From the NCBI RefSeq assembly GCF_008831285.2, contig NC_045138.2:310001-374000 (forward strand): 64,000 nt of DNA, read 5' to 3'. Of the stretch, positions 24,538-38,029 are shown piece after piece. The number at the start of each line of letters is the position of its first letter. The stretch's first letter is position 1. Origin of the DNA: Nymphaea colorata (Eukaryota; Streptophyta; Magnoliopsida; Nymphaeales; Nymphaeaceae). The notes below the pieces were generated by a model. The model had not been told where the DNA came from. It did no database searches and was given only the letters and a program-made list of their open reading frames with translations. The translations under genes were made by a program, and so were the position numbers.

Positions 24538-27169
24538 CTTCACGAAAAAATTCTGGCTCTGTGACCGGCATCTTTGCTGCACAAAAGTAGCCAAAATCTG
24601 CTTCCTTTGTCAGCGGCAGGCCTGAAGACTGTCTGGAGGTTCGGCCTTTTGTATCATATCTGATCTGAATCCATTTCTTGATTTCTGCGGCTGGCTGATC
24701 TATGCATGGACACCGTAACTTAGTCATGTGCCTGTGTCGACTTGCCCACATGGCGACACTGGTACTCGGACACATGAGGACATTTTTTTTTTATTTGGCC
24801 TGGGACAAAGACGATCTGAAATGCATTAAACCCTTTTGTCTTTTTACAAAATGCATGAATTTTTTGTGGGATTATATATGAATATAAGTTGGTAAACACC
24901 AGACATTGATTTTTTTGTTCAAAAACTATTTTAAATGAAATATAAACATGTTAATATATTTATAAAAGCTATTTTGATTAGAATATGTTTTTATTCAAGT
25001 TGTTTTAATGAAAAATGTCAAGTTTTTTATTATCATGCCATGGGAGCCGTTCATTCTTTTTATTATAAAAACACCATTAAAATCTAACAAACGATCAACT
25101 TAGTATATGTTTTGCATCAACCCATTCTTAAAATCAAATCAATAAGATTAGATTGCAAAAAAAAAAAAACTTAAAAATCAAATTCAAATGAACTGGTTTT
25201 TATCCTTGATCTAAGTGTCCAGTATATATATATATATAGCTGCATTTGCTAAAATTGTTACATCTATCCATATTGCTGTACTTGTACTTGAACTTATGCC
25301 CATGCTCATGTGACTTAGATCCAAAACATGTCCTGTGAAAGAGAAAACTCTTTTGATCCATTGGGATCCTTGCACCTTTTTCTTAGGAAAAAGTTTACCA
25401 TGGCAAGATCAAGACATCATCCATGGACATCGAATATTCTGCTCATCAAAGGCATGCCCCTATAGAACAGATCCTGTTCAAGTGAGGTCGTCAAAAGCAT
25501 GCTCCTTGGTCTCCGATCTTGCAACACATTCAATTGAGAAGTACATAATGCCTTTACTGGTAGCTTGGAACATTATGTTTTTTCTTAATTGAGACGTCTC
25601 CTTCTAGAAACTATACATGACATTTATTATGGATACAATGAAGCCATCTTTCTTTTCTGATAGATGCCATCTAACTTGTAGTCTAACCATATAAAAATCA
25701 AAATTATAAGAATTAAGTGACAAGCAAAAGCAGAAGCAGGGAAGCAAATTTATGGAAAATATTACATTAGCACAGTTGATAGGATCAAGGAAATTTGGGT
25801 GAGTGGGAAGTTATCCCATTGCCCAAACGAAAGGCGAAGCTTCCCTCTTTTCCCTTGCCCTGCAGGTGGGGTAGCCGCATGCTTCAACTTACATGTAGAA
25901 CCCACCCCCTTTTTTATTCATGAGCATAGGCCCGCCCTGCAGGTTGAACCGAGCACACATAGCCATACACGCACCCTCAGCCCGCTCATTTGAGATATAC
26001 TCCTTGGGGCAGGATAGAGGAAATTAACAATGGCAGGCAAGAAAGGAAATTTCTAGGAAAGGAACTCTATCCGAAGCCATGATTGGGTGGTAAGCAAAAA
26101 GCAAAAATCACCTCTTCCTTTCTTCCTTCCCCCTGCTCCTAAGGTTTAGGGCTGTTTCAAAATTTGCATGGTCCTACAGTATACCCTTCAACTTGAGTGT
26201 CGCACATGTGTCATTGCTTGTAGTTCAGAGAAATAGTACCCCATGGGAATCGAACTAAGCACACATCGCTTATATGTCCTTTTATGCTGACCAACTATAG
26301 TACATGAACTGTTTGAAGGCATGATTGATTTTCCTCCAACAGTAAGGCTCACTTGTGAATGATCAAGTTCGATAATCCGACAACATGTTTAAATTTAGTG
26401 TGAACTTTTGAGTTTCTTGTTTGACTCTCGGTCATCATGTGGTTGTTTCCTGGCATCTATCTGTATTTTGCAGCCTAAGTGAGGAGTACCATCAGTCAGC
26501 CACATTGAAGTTCATGCGTCTTCAAAGTAGTGCTAATTATGAAGAATTTGGTGCTTTACAATGAGCTTTCCATCCTCTGTAAACCATCCACTGCAATACG
26601 CTAAAGTTGATATCCAATGTTGGAGTGGAAAAGTTCTTCCTCCATTATTGCCGCCCCAGAAAGATTATAAAGACATCACATTTCTTGCGTAAAATAAGCA
26701 CTGCCAACCAGTTTGAGAAGAATTCCTACCTAACTTTGTCATTTTCCCTTTGGATATATAACATAAGCAAGAGTAGACCACTATAAGTTATCATGCATTG
26801 CTCTCATGTACATTGCCTGAATCTTGTGAAGGATTATTTATTGGTTGCATTATGGCTATGTACTTTTTCAACCATTTATTTTTCAGTTTTCAAACAGATC
26901 CCCCAAATATGTGGAGGATAGTCCATTTGGATTCAGATATGGCCTTTTTTGTTCATATTCAAATCGGAGTTCAAATCTGAATATGTGGATATTCAAAAAA
27001 AACTTTAAGGGTATATTTGATTCTAATTTGATCTGTTGACATTCTACTTCTTGGCAATAAAACTATTTTTGGATCTTATACATCCAAATGTTTTCCATCC
27101 AGATCTGCCATTTGCTTCGATGTTCTCAATCTGAGAAATTTTAGATTCAAATTGGGATGGATGAACTCA

Positions 27170-27193
27170 TCTCTCTCTCTGTCTCTGTCTCTG

Positions 27194-27230
<37 letters not shown>
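27170..27230. repeat. CT/TGTCTC microsatellite
   Basis: A run of (TC)n interrupted by four CTGTCT units, then pure (CT)n. It is intergenic, about 300 bases downstream of copy B's stop codon. Confidence 0.9.
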
Positions 27231-27545
27231 GCTTGTGTGTGCACGCACGCTGAACACCATTCAGATAACAATCACTTTTCTTAGGCAAAATAAAGATGAG
27301 GAGATAACAAGAAGTAACTTTACAAAGGGAATCATAACAAATACACCATTTGAAGTATGACATACATCATTTATTCTCACATTAAACCGCAAACATGCAG
27401 CACCTAGCAACTGAATGTAGTGATAAGGCACCAACTTGATCCTCATATTGACAACTGCTGAGCATTGGTAACTTAACAAATAACGACTGAAAACATCACC
27501 AAAATCTAACATGATCAAAGGTATGCTCAGTGGGTGTGCAGATTT

Positions 27546-30500
27546 TCAGAGAGCCCCACTGCTAGCCTTCAGCTCATTCCGGGCTTCAAGTGCATTCTTG
27601 TACTCTGCGTAGTGAGCTTCGCGGGCAAAGTAAGACTCCAGGTTGATCAACTGATTGAACTCTGCAAAGCTGGCCAACATGTCAAGATGGTCTTTGCTGG
27701 ATCCCGACTCCTTCATCTTCGTCAACATGTTTGTCAAGGCACGAGCCGCAGTATACAGTGTTGTGGTCGAATGCAAGATGATATGGAAACCCATCTCTTT
27801 AAGCTCTTCCTGTGTGTGCAGAGGAGTAACACCTCCTTCTATCATGTTCACGACCCTGTAACCATTTGTCTGTCGAGCAATTTCTCTGAGTTCATTGTCA
27901 CTTCTTGGTGCATCAACGAAGCAGGCATCTGCTCCAGCCTGTTATGTCAACCATAAGGAAATGCCTCTGTCAAGACTTCAAGAACAATGGAGAAAAGCAT
28001 GGAGAAAATGAAGTGCCAGAAACTGCAACTTTGGTACTACCCAGTGCAGGTAAAGTAAGGCTAAATTGGCTGTTGTCCTTCAGCCTTTAACATTCGCCAT
28101 TGATCATGAATTACCTCCATGTACAGGTTGGCCCTTGATATGGCCTCTGACAATCCGTATTTCTCTGATATAGCCCTGGCATCAGTCCGCGCAATAAGGA
28201 AGAAATCAGAGTCCCCAATGGCGTCCCTTGCTGCGGCGATCTTTGCGGCGTGTTCCTCCGCGGGTATAACCTTCAAAAAATGAACAAATCAGAGTCTGAC
28301 ATATTGAATTGATACTATAGTGTCATGCCAAGCTCATTTCAGAACAATGCATGAGAAGATCTATGGTTGCAGCATAGAGGAAGTTCGTAGCTAACTAACC
28401 TGCTTTCCACGCATGTGGCCTTCCCAGTTCGCACACAATTTGAAAGAAAGAACCATTAGATACTCATAATCGCAAGTTTTAAACCAAAAAATAACTTGCT
28501 GTAGAATGAATAATTTGGAGAATCAATATGACATGCCATGGGGAAGATGCTTTCTTACCACACTTCTTTGGCCAAGCTTGATCCTGAAACAGTAGCAAAA
28601 ATTCACAATCAGTGAGCCAATCTCTGTGTGAATCACTAGTCAATTTTAGCACAGAAAATGCCGAATCTGTGAAAAGTACCTCGAGGAAGCAGCCAGCGGC
28701 ACCTGCTGCAATCAGGTCTTGGACAGTCCTTTGCACATTGAGGGAGTTTCCACCACCAGTATCTGTCAGGAGGGTATCCAGAAAAAAGGTTACATAAAGT
28801 GGATCAATTTCTCGTCATAATACACAATAATGCAAAGTATATGAGATATCAGTACGCTATTTCAAGTATCATGACTGAATTTAATATATACCATAATAGA
28901 ATAATCTAAGAAATTAGTACACTTTTGTCCTGACAGTTGCATACCTGCTACAAATGGGTTCAATTAGGCTATGAGACAGACTTAGATCGAATTCACATAC
29001 AAGTTACATGGACCCCAGTTCAGATATGAGGGAACATGGACTGATCTTCAAACAGATCTTATCTGGATCAGAATTAGCTTAGCAACGGTTACCGGATTTC
29101 ACCGGGATCAGCAAAAATGGTGGTATATTTTTACTGAGTTCCTTATCTGTCAATGTTTGTAGTTATTCGTCCAACTTTATGAAAACCTCAACCAGATGCG
29201 ACAAAAGATGACCCAGATCCCTTTCATAATTCAGGAAAAAACAGAAGACGACAATGATTCGAACAGCATATGAAAGGGGAGAATGGGCAAACATCTGTCA
29301 CCAGGCACAGACTACTGCGACCACCTTAGGGATTGAGGCTGCAGTCTTACCTTTCACCTTCGCTATACTCTTTGTTGGAACTTGAAGAGAAACTAGGATG
29401 AAGATCCCAAAGTTACTGCTAATCTCAGAAGATTTTGTCAACACAATTACTCAAAAAACTGTAGACCATTCCCAGTGGAGCCCAATTGACACTACACACA
29501 GATCAATTGAGGATCATTGCTGGTTCACTTTCTAGAGACCTAAAGACTGCCTCTACCAAATCAGATCCACCTGTCTTAACATCTGGAACTCGGATCTGAT
29601 CGTGCAGCGTGAACCCGGTCGTAACAGGGACTGTCAAAATTAATCCAACCTTCTCCCATGGATGGAAATTTATCTCAGGTCCATAGATCCATATGAATCG
29701 ACCCACAGAAGCTGGTCTGCAGACAACACATCCTGGTATTTTGGCGTGTACTCCAGAAGACATGGAACCCACTATGTTCCACACTCTGTTCAGATTTAGT
29801 GCAATAACCATCACTAAAGGTCACATTCTTATTCGATATGTCCTACTGTTGTGGGTAGCGATGTCATCTTTCTATCCTGGTCATAGAGTTCTCCCCACTA
29901 TGCTGGGATTTCTATGCAGCTGGGCTCTCCTGAAAGCTAAGAACATGCCGACTACTTTATGCAGCTCTGCTGCATCACACTTACAGGTGAACTAGCAAAA
30001 CCCTTTTCGACCATATCCCTGTCACGTTTTTCAGGTACGGTTCAGTACTTGGTTGCTAAAGACAGTTCACTGCTGCATAAAGAATATGCTACAACTCTTT
30101 CCCACACTAATTTACTCAGCTTCTGCAGCAGTATCAAAACAAAAAGTTAACAGTCAATCAAGTAGACCACAAATAATATTTTGAGATCCACTCACTACCA
30201 AGTTTTGTGGTGTTTTCTTTTTTCTATTCTCTCTTTTTCTCCCTTTCTGTTCCATTTCCAAAAAATGCATCAAGGGGAGTGCTTCTCCTGCTTCTTTGGG
30301 GTTAGGTGACCAAATTGAAGGCAATAGAGCTGTTACTTCTGCCACCAACCAGTCAAGCTGTTAAAAAAGAATTGACTAAGAGGAGAGAGGTGAAAGTACT
30401 GTAGCATTACACCTCTACACAAAGTATTACTTTCTTCCTTTTAACCGATGAATTTCCCTGTTTAAGGTGGAAAACTGTTGGTGGAAACTGTGAACTCAAA

Positions 30501-31490
30501 TGGGTACAACCGAATTCTTACACAGGCAATAAGATTTAACTTTCCTGTGGTAAACTTTCACCTCAGTAAAATCCAGTATGAGATTCGGGTAAAAATTTTT
30601 CACCTTGTCCTTTTTCCTCTCTTTATAAATGATCAAGGGCAAAGGCGTTAAGGCCGACAGTGATACTTAGATGAGTTCGGACCCACCTGGTCCTGACGTG
30701 GAACAACGGAGACGCTAAATTGGAGGTTCGGTACGGGCATGGCTGGAGTACGACGCAGGGGCTTGACCCTTGGACGCACCAGAGTGATGACCTGCCTCTC
30801 TAAGTTCCAAGCAAGTTTATCTTCAACAGCATCAATTATTCACTTGGAGTAAATGAAGGGCAGCATGCATTATCAAATATGTGCACCATGAACTCAAGGT
30901 GCTATTAGGAAGAGAGGGGAGGGGGGAAGAGATAATCATGGTGAAAAGAGTAGCCATATATACCGGCGTCGGCGATGAATGGAATGTCGGGAGCTGAGGC
31001 GCAAATGGTCCGGGCGGCGGCTGCCATCTCCGGCGGCCTGAAACAGGTCAGTAACACCAGTGTTTCAAATGAGGCAACCAGGCGAGAAAAAGAGAGCGTC
31101 CGACGAGTTAATTTGCAGGTACAGAGAGGGAGATGACACATGTACAAAGGAGGGGGACTGGAAAATTTACGTCATGAGGCCGATGTCCGGCTTGCCGAGA
31201 CGAGCGGCGGACACGGAGTAGCCGGAGATGAAGCCGGCGCTGAAGCCGGTCTTCTGGACGATGGAGGCGGAGAGCGCGTCGTAGCAACCGGGGAGGAGAA
31301 CGACGCCCTCGTCGTCGATGATCCGCTGGATTCTGGTGATCCTTTCCGCCGAAGAGTCGGGGGATGAGCTCGAGGAGAAGCTCCGCCCGGCGTTGCCGGC
31401 GGCCGGAGAGAGCCACCTCGTAAGCAGTCCGGCCGGGCAGCTGCCGGCCTTCGAGCGCAGGGCAGCAGTCCTCGACAGGATTCCGGCCAT
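27546..31490 (-). CDS. Isocitrate lyase/PEP mutase superfamily enzyme, copy B (annotated as carboxyvinyl-carboxyphosphonate phosphorylmutase)
   Basis: Seven exons on the minus strand: 31490-31171, 31037-30964, 28762-28680, 28583-28559, 28419-28400, 28270-28115 and 27938-27546, giving 356 aa, all in phase. Exons 2-6 have exactly the lengths of copy A. Copy B differs in a longer N-terminal targeting sequence (about 48 aa, Arg-rich then a Ser run, with no acidic residues before the mature part) and a longer last exon ending in a basic/Ala tail. Motifs GCYDALSA, IADADTGGGN and KKCGH (165-169) are all present, so it should be active. Intron 2 (28763-30963) is 2.2 kb and intron 3 is short. The proteins are clearly paralogous, but intron sequences do not align by eye, so the duplication is not recent. 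The substrate is unknown; Cys in KKCGH favours a lyase or hydrolase. Confidence 0.93.
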
Positions 31491-31575
31491 CTCTCCTACT
31501 ACACTCTCTCTCTCTTTCTCCCTCGCTCTCCCTTTCTCTCTTCAGGCGGTGTGGCCAGTGCAGCAGATTGCATCT

Positions 31576-31651
31576 CCTTTTATAGAAGAGCTCCGGGCCC
31601 CGCTGCATCTACCAGCGATGGCTGGACCCCGGCGGTGGGACCCACCACGTG
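31576..31651 (-). promoter_or_regulatory. Copy B promoter: TATA box and G-box
   Basis: Read on the minus strand, CTATAAAAGG (31585-31576) is a good TATA box about 90 bases before the ATG at 31490. A CACGTG G-box lies at 31646-31651. The presumed 5' UTR between them and the ATG is GA-rich (a CT run on the plus strand at about 31498-31542). Copy A has no comparable TATA box within its first 150 upstream bases. Confidence 0.55.
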
Positions 31652-31659
31652 AAGGTGCT

Positions 31660-34600
31660 TCATAATTTGTGAATATTTCCACCGCGGGGAGTTAGTCGCC
31701 TGGAACGAGGGCACCACGTCCTACCCGTACCCCTGCCTGGTGGATCCAGGAGAATCATGGATCCACGACCCGGACCCTGTAGAACCAAAAGCAAACATAT
31801 ATCGGACAAAAAAAAGCCTCCAACTCAGATCCGGATTCATAATAACCGCTCAGTTTGGTGAACCGGGAGACCAGCCGAGTTAAAACCAGTCATGGTGGTC
31901 ATGTCATGTCCTGAATCAGCCTTTAATGAGGTCCAAGTTCAGTCGCCTTTTTATTTTATTTTATATAGCACCATGAGTATTGCAACCATCCAATGCTTTT
32001 CTTCTCTCTCTAAAATTTCACAAAAGGTGCGAATTTTGCTTCGAATTTCAGAAACTTGCCGGCGACTTTCTGAAATTAGAGGAAGGAATTTTGAAGGTTG
32101 AATTTCGTGAGCTCAGGAAGACGGACGACATTCAACTATGGACCACGTTGTGCAACATCATCCGCTGGACTTCAGCCGTCCATCGAGTGTGTCCAAGCTG
32201 TCGACATCGCCGGCGGGGTAATCTGAGCCACCTATACGCTGCCGGCCGGCCGCCGTCCACGTGTGAAAAAGCGATGGGTCCTTCTTCTCGAATACGAAAC
32301 TAAAAGTGCTTGGTGTGGCCGCACATCAACGGTCAAATGAGATGGCTGGATGGTTAGGTTCCACTTTTATAATCCACAAGTCTAACGTTTGAACCTTCTA
32401 CCGAAGAGCCGTACACTCAAACAAAATCATCCCATAGCTGGTTCTTTTTCTTCATGACTTTTTTTTTTTTGGTGGGTAGCGTTAGATTTGAATTCTAAGA
32501 TTATAGATTTAGTGGCAAAATTTTGATGCCTATCAAGAATTTTCACTGACAAGAAAGATAAATGACCAAGAAATGCACCAAACTTTGTATGTTTCATTTT
32601 TATTTCAATGAAAATAATTTTTTGAATGATGTTGAATATGTCTCCACATTATTAAATCGAGACGAAACACTTTAAAATGTCGCTATCTACTCAAAGCTGG
32701 AGAACTTCACAAGCATCACATATTATAATTTTCATCATCTATATTTATATATATATATTCTTTGCATATAAGCAACCGGTTTAGCGAGTGACACCGCTAG
32801 AAATTTGTGGCTAGAAGGCAGTAATATGTAACAACCCAATTTTTATGTGACTTGATGTGCGCTAATGTATAATCAACTAAATAATGCGAGGAAACATATA
32901 TACAAAATAAACTAAATTATGTGGGTTCAAGTGGGCAGCTGCCCACACAAGCCCTAACACTGTAAGATGTATTCAAGTCTAATGTCAAATGATATATTAA
33001 TATCGTTTGGAACGCCACCAAATCTCTCAAAAACTAAATATATTCCGAACATATATCTAGAAAGTGCCAATATAAAACTTTCATCTTTTTCAATATTTTT
33101 TTAGAGTCATTGTAGCCAGAATTTTTTAGCTGAGGGACGCACCGTAAGTCGCTGACCCGAGTATGGTGTAGACTTCGCATGTGACTAAAGCCAGGTCTAA
33201 GTTAACCCCGCTATTAATATTAAGTAGTAGCCGCAAAGTTAAATATTCCCTTGGTCATATTATACATGGATGAAATATGTCATGGTCAATTCTCAACACG
33301 CAATTGGAATATTAATACACTCGATGTCACAACTCATGGACAGCTCATTTTTTTTTGAAATTTCTCTAGCGAAACACCAAAAAGGAAAATTTTCAAAAAT
33401 ATTCGCGGGGTTTTGGAATATTAAGCAAAAAGGTGGAGCTGCGAGAAAATTTCATTTCTTATATTATATTTTTAGATCCACCCATCAAGGACCGGTACGG
33501 CCGTAAATATGAAAAATCATAAAAAAAAAAGTCATCCAATAATTGAGCAAAGAGAAAGCCGCCTCTTTTTCTTAAGGAAAAAATTAAGAAAAGTTAATTC
33601 AATAAGTCCAGTGGCCTCAACGGCCGGACGTGATCCAATCAATTGGATCACATGGGCCTTTTGATCGTACCCCCTTGTCCTGCACTTTGTCTCGTGGACC
33701 TCATCTTCGGTCGGTGATCCAATCACTTGGTTCTCAAGATTTAATCCAAATCAAGTCTCGTTTCTTCAATGCCCTGATCCACTTGGTTGGATGTGCTTGG
33801 ACTCAGTTGGTCCCAGTGCGGACCCACTAGGTCCAATAATAAAAGCATATGCGCCAAAGACCTGTCGCGCCGAGGTCCAAACCACGTTATTTCTTGATCG
33901 CGAAGCTCGCGTGATCGGACATGTGGGTCGAACTGATCTGGACCTGTTGATGCCCATAGTTTTAGATATTGGATCTGGATTGGGTCCAGTTTGCGACCTA
34001 ATTTGGATTAGCAAGTTGGTACTGAAGATCCATAAATGGCGCAGCCCGCCCCCGGTTTCAATTGCGTAGTAAATTGCACCATTTTTTATTTTAAAATAAG
34101 AATAATGGTAATAATATTATTATTTAAAGAAATTTGAACCCCACCAATAAAATGATGAAGGCACTTTCTTTGCCTTTATCATTCAATGCAAATTGATCGA
34201 TAAAATTGAATTAATTGGCACGTTTGTCGGGACATACCGATCTAACATCTTCCAACTAATGACAATAAAAATTTTGTTATCATTATTAATTTTATTATAA
34301 TATCAATAGAATAGCTGTGCTAATGAGCAGCTAAAGCACGGATTCATATTGTAAATTTAAAAGTCGGATTCAGATGTGATATAGTTTTTGCTTTGTTCGC
34401 ATTCAAATTCAAATTCGAATGCAAATATATGAACATCCGATAAATCAGATATAGTAAAAAGGTACATCTTATTGAATATGGTAATGAGCAGTTTCTAATT
34501 TTTTGGTCAAATATATAATGATAGATAACTAATTAGGTTTATACGGCGGGTTTTGCTAATTTCCCGGTGTACATATTCAATTCTAATCAAACTTCTAATG

Positions 34601-37400
34601 TATTTAATTGTTTTGAGTTGGAATATTTGCATCCTTAGACAAAATTCCAAGGTTTTGGAACAAAAGAGAGTGCCTTATGCAATTATTTCTTCCCCGAAGA
34701 TGACGACATAAGTTCAAGTACTAATAATGGTTGCTTAGCTCACAAACTATTCACAAAATCATGACCTTGTACATGATAGACAAGAATTTAGAAGAACCAG
34801 ATCAAGTAAAGATTGATATTATGAGAGGCAAGATTAACTTCCACAACAAAGTGAAACTTGACCAAGTTTGGGAATTTCAAGACTTGCACCAATTTGGCAT
34901 TAGAATAAGATCTGATCAAGTTCATGATCTCATGGCAACAGGAAATATCAAATCATGTTCTTGTCAATTTTCTTTTCATATGTCATCATGAAAATGCCTT
35001 CCAACAAAACTACATGCTTGACATCTATATGAGTCTGCAATCAAGCATAATTTTTAGGTACACCTGGTGCACCTAATTAGTTTTATCATTACTTTAAACC
35101 AATCTCATTACCTCGGACTTGTCCTTCCAAGATGCTAAAGATTGTCGCGATTAGTATTAAATTATGCTGAACTGGCCAGTTCGGACTTGTTCGATGATCA
35201 GCTCAAAACTCGATCTAATTCGCTAACCAACGTATGGTTGCGACGTGTCACACACTTTCATTTTTTTATAAAAATACTTAATATTTTTCATTTTAAATTA
35301 TCATATATATATGAAAATTAATATAATGAAGTTTTTGGTCAAATCAAATCGTTGGATCGGTCAATTTAGGCCGATTCGATTCAATTTTTTATTTTTTTGA
35401 CGCCATTGGTCGCATTAAAAATGTCAATATTTGGTGCTTGACATGTGAGAAGCTCTTGCTCTTTCTCTCAAGGCACTCTAGTCATCAATCATCATGATGT
35501 TTCCTTCTTCATATTTCAGTAATAATCCCAGCACTGGGTCCCAATTTTTTTTGTTGTAAATGTTATTCACTTTTCTCATCATGTGATCTTGGAATAAGGT
35601 GGCTGATGTCTTCATATAGATGAAATTGTTGGTCACAAAATATTTGTGGATCTTGTTGTTGATAAGGAGCTTGAATTGTTATGTATCACATCATACAAAA
35701 AGCCAAATCTGTGTGTACCTCTTAAGAGTCACGAAAAAAATATGAACATTTTTTTACCTCTATTCTCGCCAAGGTTTGACTTAAGACCGGGCCGATAATT
35801 TTTTCTTTACTTATTGTCCCGATGACTAAGCATGCATGTGCATGTGTGTGTGTTTTGTATGTTGTAAGCGAATAAGCACAACTAACGATGCGGGGAGTTT
35901 GGTAGCACGTGTCTTGACATGTGCCTGTATGTGGTGCACATACTTCTGAGTGTGTGGTGCACATCTTCTCAGTGCTCAATAATGTTTAGAAAATGAGAAA
36001 TTCCATCTAGGGGTGTCATTTTGATGTTATTCCAAAAGAAACCTCCATGTTCATAAATTTATGGATACGTGCCTAAATTTCATTGGGATCTTTTGGGACA
36101 ACATGAGAAGTTCTGACCTCTTAATTTTTTTGGAAAAGAAAAATTCCCATAAATCCAATTGACCAAAAAAACTGTGCTTATTTTTTAATTCTTTTTTTTT
36201 TTTTAATTCTGTTCATGTAAAAATTGTGAAAAATATTGTTTGGCTCCCATACAAATTTTCAAAGTACTATTCACTACTCCTTAAAAAGAAAAAATTCTGA
36301 CTCCTCACTCAACCTGAATGTGGTTTCCTTGAATATTCACAAACTAAAAAAGAAGAGAACATAGAAGATAGGGAGGTTGTTTAGCGGTGATTAGCAAAAT
36401 AATGTGGCGCATATCAGCAAAATTGAGAAATATATGGCTCACCTTACAGCATGGTTCTCAAATGAAAGAAAAAAAACTCATAATTGGGAAAGAAGATAAC
36501 ATCTATATACATCTTTTCTTTGTACTAATTTTGGCTGTACATTACCCAACTTGTGAGGAACAATTGAGTAATCCAAAAGGGAAAAGGAAAATTGAAGAGC
36601 CGAGACAAAAGAGATCAGGATAAAGATCTCCTCTTAGTTTTAATTTTCCAATTTTCACTAACTTATCCAGATAAGTGTCCTAACGTTTGGCCCCTGTGGT
36701 TGTACCACAAATAGACATTTTCAGAACAACCAGTGAAGAGAAAAAACAGGATTATCCAGGATTTCCGGGAAAACTCGTCTGCAGTGATTGGCGGCGAAAA
36801 TTAGACAAGGGGCTCGGGGTGTGGGACTTAGTTGGCATACAGTACTAATAAATGCTCTTTAATGAAGAACCATGTGTTGCGTTCGTTGAAATTTGCAGGA
36901 TCCTGAAATCTGTCCACAAATGTCAGAAACAGACAAATTCCCAGAAAAGTAAAATTCTCAATTATCCCACGTAAAAAGAACTGGCTTCAGAAAACACCAA
37001 AATGAAGAACGACATATAATCTGCTTACTCAACACGTGTAAGTTTTCTACTGGAGAAAAAAAAAAGTAAACTTTTATCCTTGTCCGGACAACTTTCTAAA
37101 TCTGAAGATTAAGTGCAGTAACTTTCTTGTTGGGCTGGTGCACCGACTAAGAAACATTCATTTTCAGAGAGAGAGAATGTGGGGGTACGGGATAAAGGAT
37201 AAGTTGATAAGTCATGCTAGCTTATCACTCATTTTCTCTCTCTCACCTAGTGATTCGTATTCCAAAATTTACCTCGGTGGCATGCTATACTCACCTTCTT
37301 AGGTATCGTTTTTATGATATTGAAAAATGTGGAGCTAAAACTTAAGGGTGTCATTGTAGAGACTAAGTGAATTGGCTCGTGTGGTTCTTTCTTTCTCCCA
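31660..37400. other. Gene-free region right of the copy B promoter
   Basis: I find no convincing gene. Short open frames (for example at 31980-32303, 33791-34069 and 34731-34991) lack splice-site or family support. One copy of the palindrome transposon family lies near 32880-32960, with a perfect GTGGGCAGCTGCCCAC at 32931. The segment at 34320-34460 has the GGATTCAGAT/ACATCCGAT wording typical of another dispersed AT-rich family. The remainder is AT-rich with homopolymer runs. Confidence 0.6.
32931..32946. repeat. Perfect 16-bp palindrome of a dispersed element
   Basis: GTGGGCAGCTGCCCAC is a perfect palindrome followed by ACAAGCCC. The same core recurs at 45452, 63191 and 63792 with the same downstream wording (ACA/ACC AGCC or AAGCCC). 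Confidence 0.85.
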
Positions 37401-37410
37401 TCTCTTCCCG

Positions 37411-37411
<1 letters not shown>

Positions 37412-37487
<76 letters not shown>
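37412..37487. repeat. (CT)n(TA)n compound microsatellite
   Basis: A CT run (about 37411-37436) passes almost directly into a (TA)n run (about 37441-37487). Confidence 0.95.
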
Positions 37488-37491
<4 letters not shown>

Positions 37492-37746
37492 CCGACCACA
37501 TAAAAGACAAAAACCGGATTTGCTAAAAATAATTGATAAAAGAATATGTATTAAGTTAGTCAGTCTTTTAATAACTAAAAAATGAACTATTCTTATACCA
37601 TCAAAATTTTTCTATAATAGAAAAATCAAATTAAAGAAAACTTCAACTAAAACATGATTTATACTAAATTACTGTTTATGAATACGTCAAGACTGTTCAA
37701 GTTTTGTTTACAATATTTTTTAGCCCAAACTTAAGAAGTCTGGTTT

Positions 37747-37792
<46 letters not shown>

Positions 37793-37796
37793 AAAA

Positions 37797-38029
37797 TTAA
37801 ATGGTGACTTTGGGTTTTTAGAGTCACCCAGCTATCAACCAAGTCCATTCGATCTATTATGATAAACACTTAAGAGAAAAACAAGAATAAAAAAGTGATG
37901 GACATTTTTGTCATTTAATATGAGTCCTTATCTTTTTCTTCATGTTTTTCTCTCAATCATTCATTTACATCAAATAAACGGCCTTCATTAGGTAGTTGGT
38001 TGACTCTAAACAATTAAAGTCACCATTTA
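37797..38029. mobile_element. MITE with about 30-bp TAAATGGTGACTTT inverted ends
   Basis: The left end is TAAATGGTGACTTTGGGTTT followed by TTAGAGTCACCC. The right end, read in reverse complement, is TAAATGGTGACTTTAATTGT followed by TTAGAGTCAACC. The inverted repeats are about 30 bp and the element about 233 bp, non-coding and AT-rich. It abuts a (TA)n microsatellite (37752-37790) on its left. A second, truncated copy is at 42360-42480. Confidence 0.8.

Larger units (their letters stand above)
21800..27545. other. Intergenic region between the tandem phosphorylmutase-like genes
   Basis: A 5.8-kb AT-rich spacer with no recognisable gene. It contains two inverted-repeat elements (22386-22598, 22858-23107), an 89-bp tandem duplication (24360-24537), a CT-rich microsatellite (27170-27230) and, at 24318-24560, pieces of the dispersed palindrome transposon family. 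Short open frames in it show no family resemblance. Confidence 0.65.

Noticed and set aside
29503-29814. 103-codon minus-strand frame in copy B intron 2
   Set aside because: No family resemblance, and it lies inside an intron with good splice borders on both sides. Chance or transposon relic.
31108-31608. Arg-rich 166-codon minus-strand frame over copy B exon 1
   Set aside because: It overlaps the well-supported first exon of copy B in another frame; high GC there leaves few stops. It is a shadow frame.
33791-34069. Plus-strand 92-codon frame
   Set aside because: No recognisable domain, and a similar-length frame exists on the opposite strand. Treated as chance.
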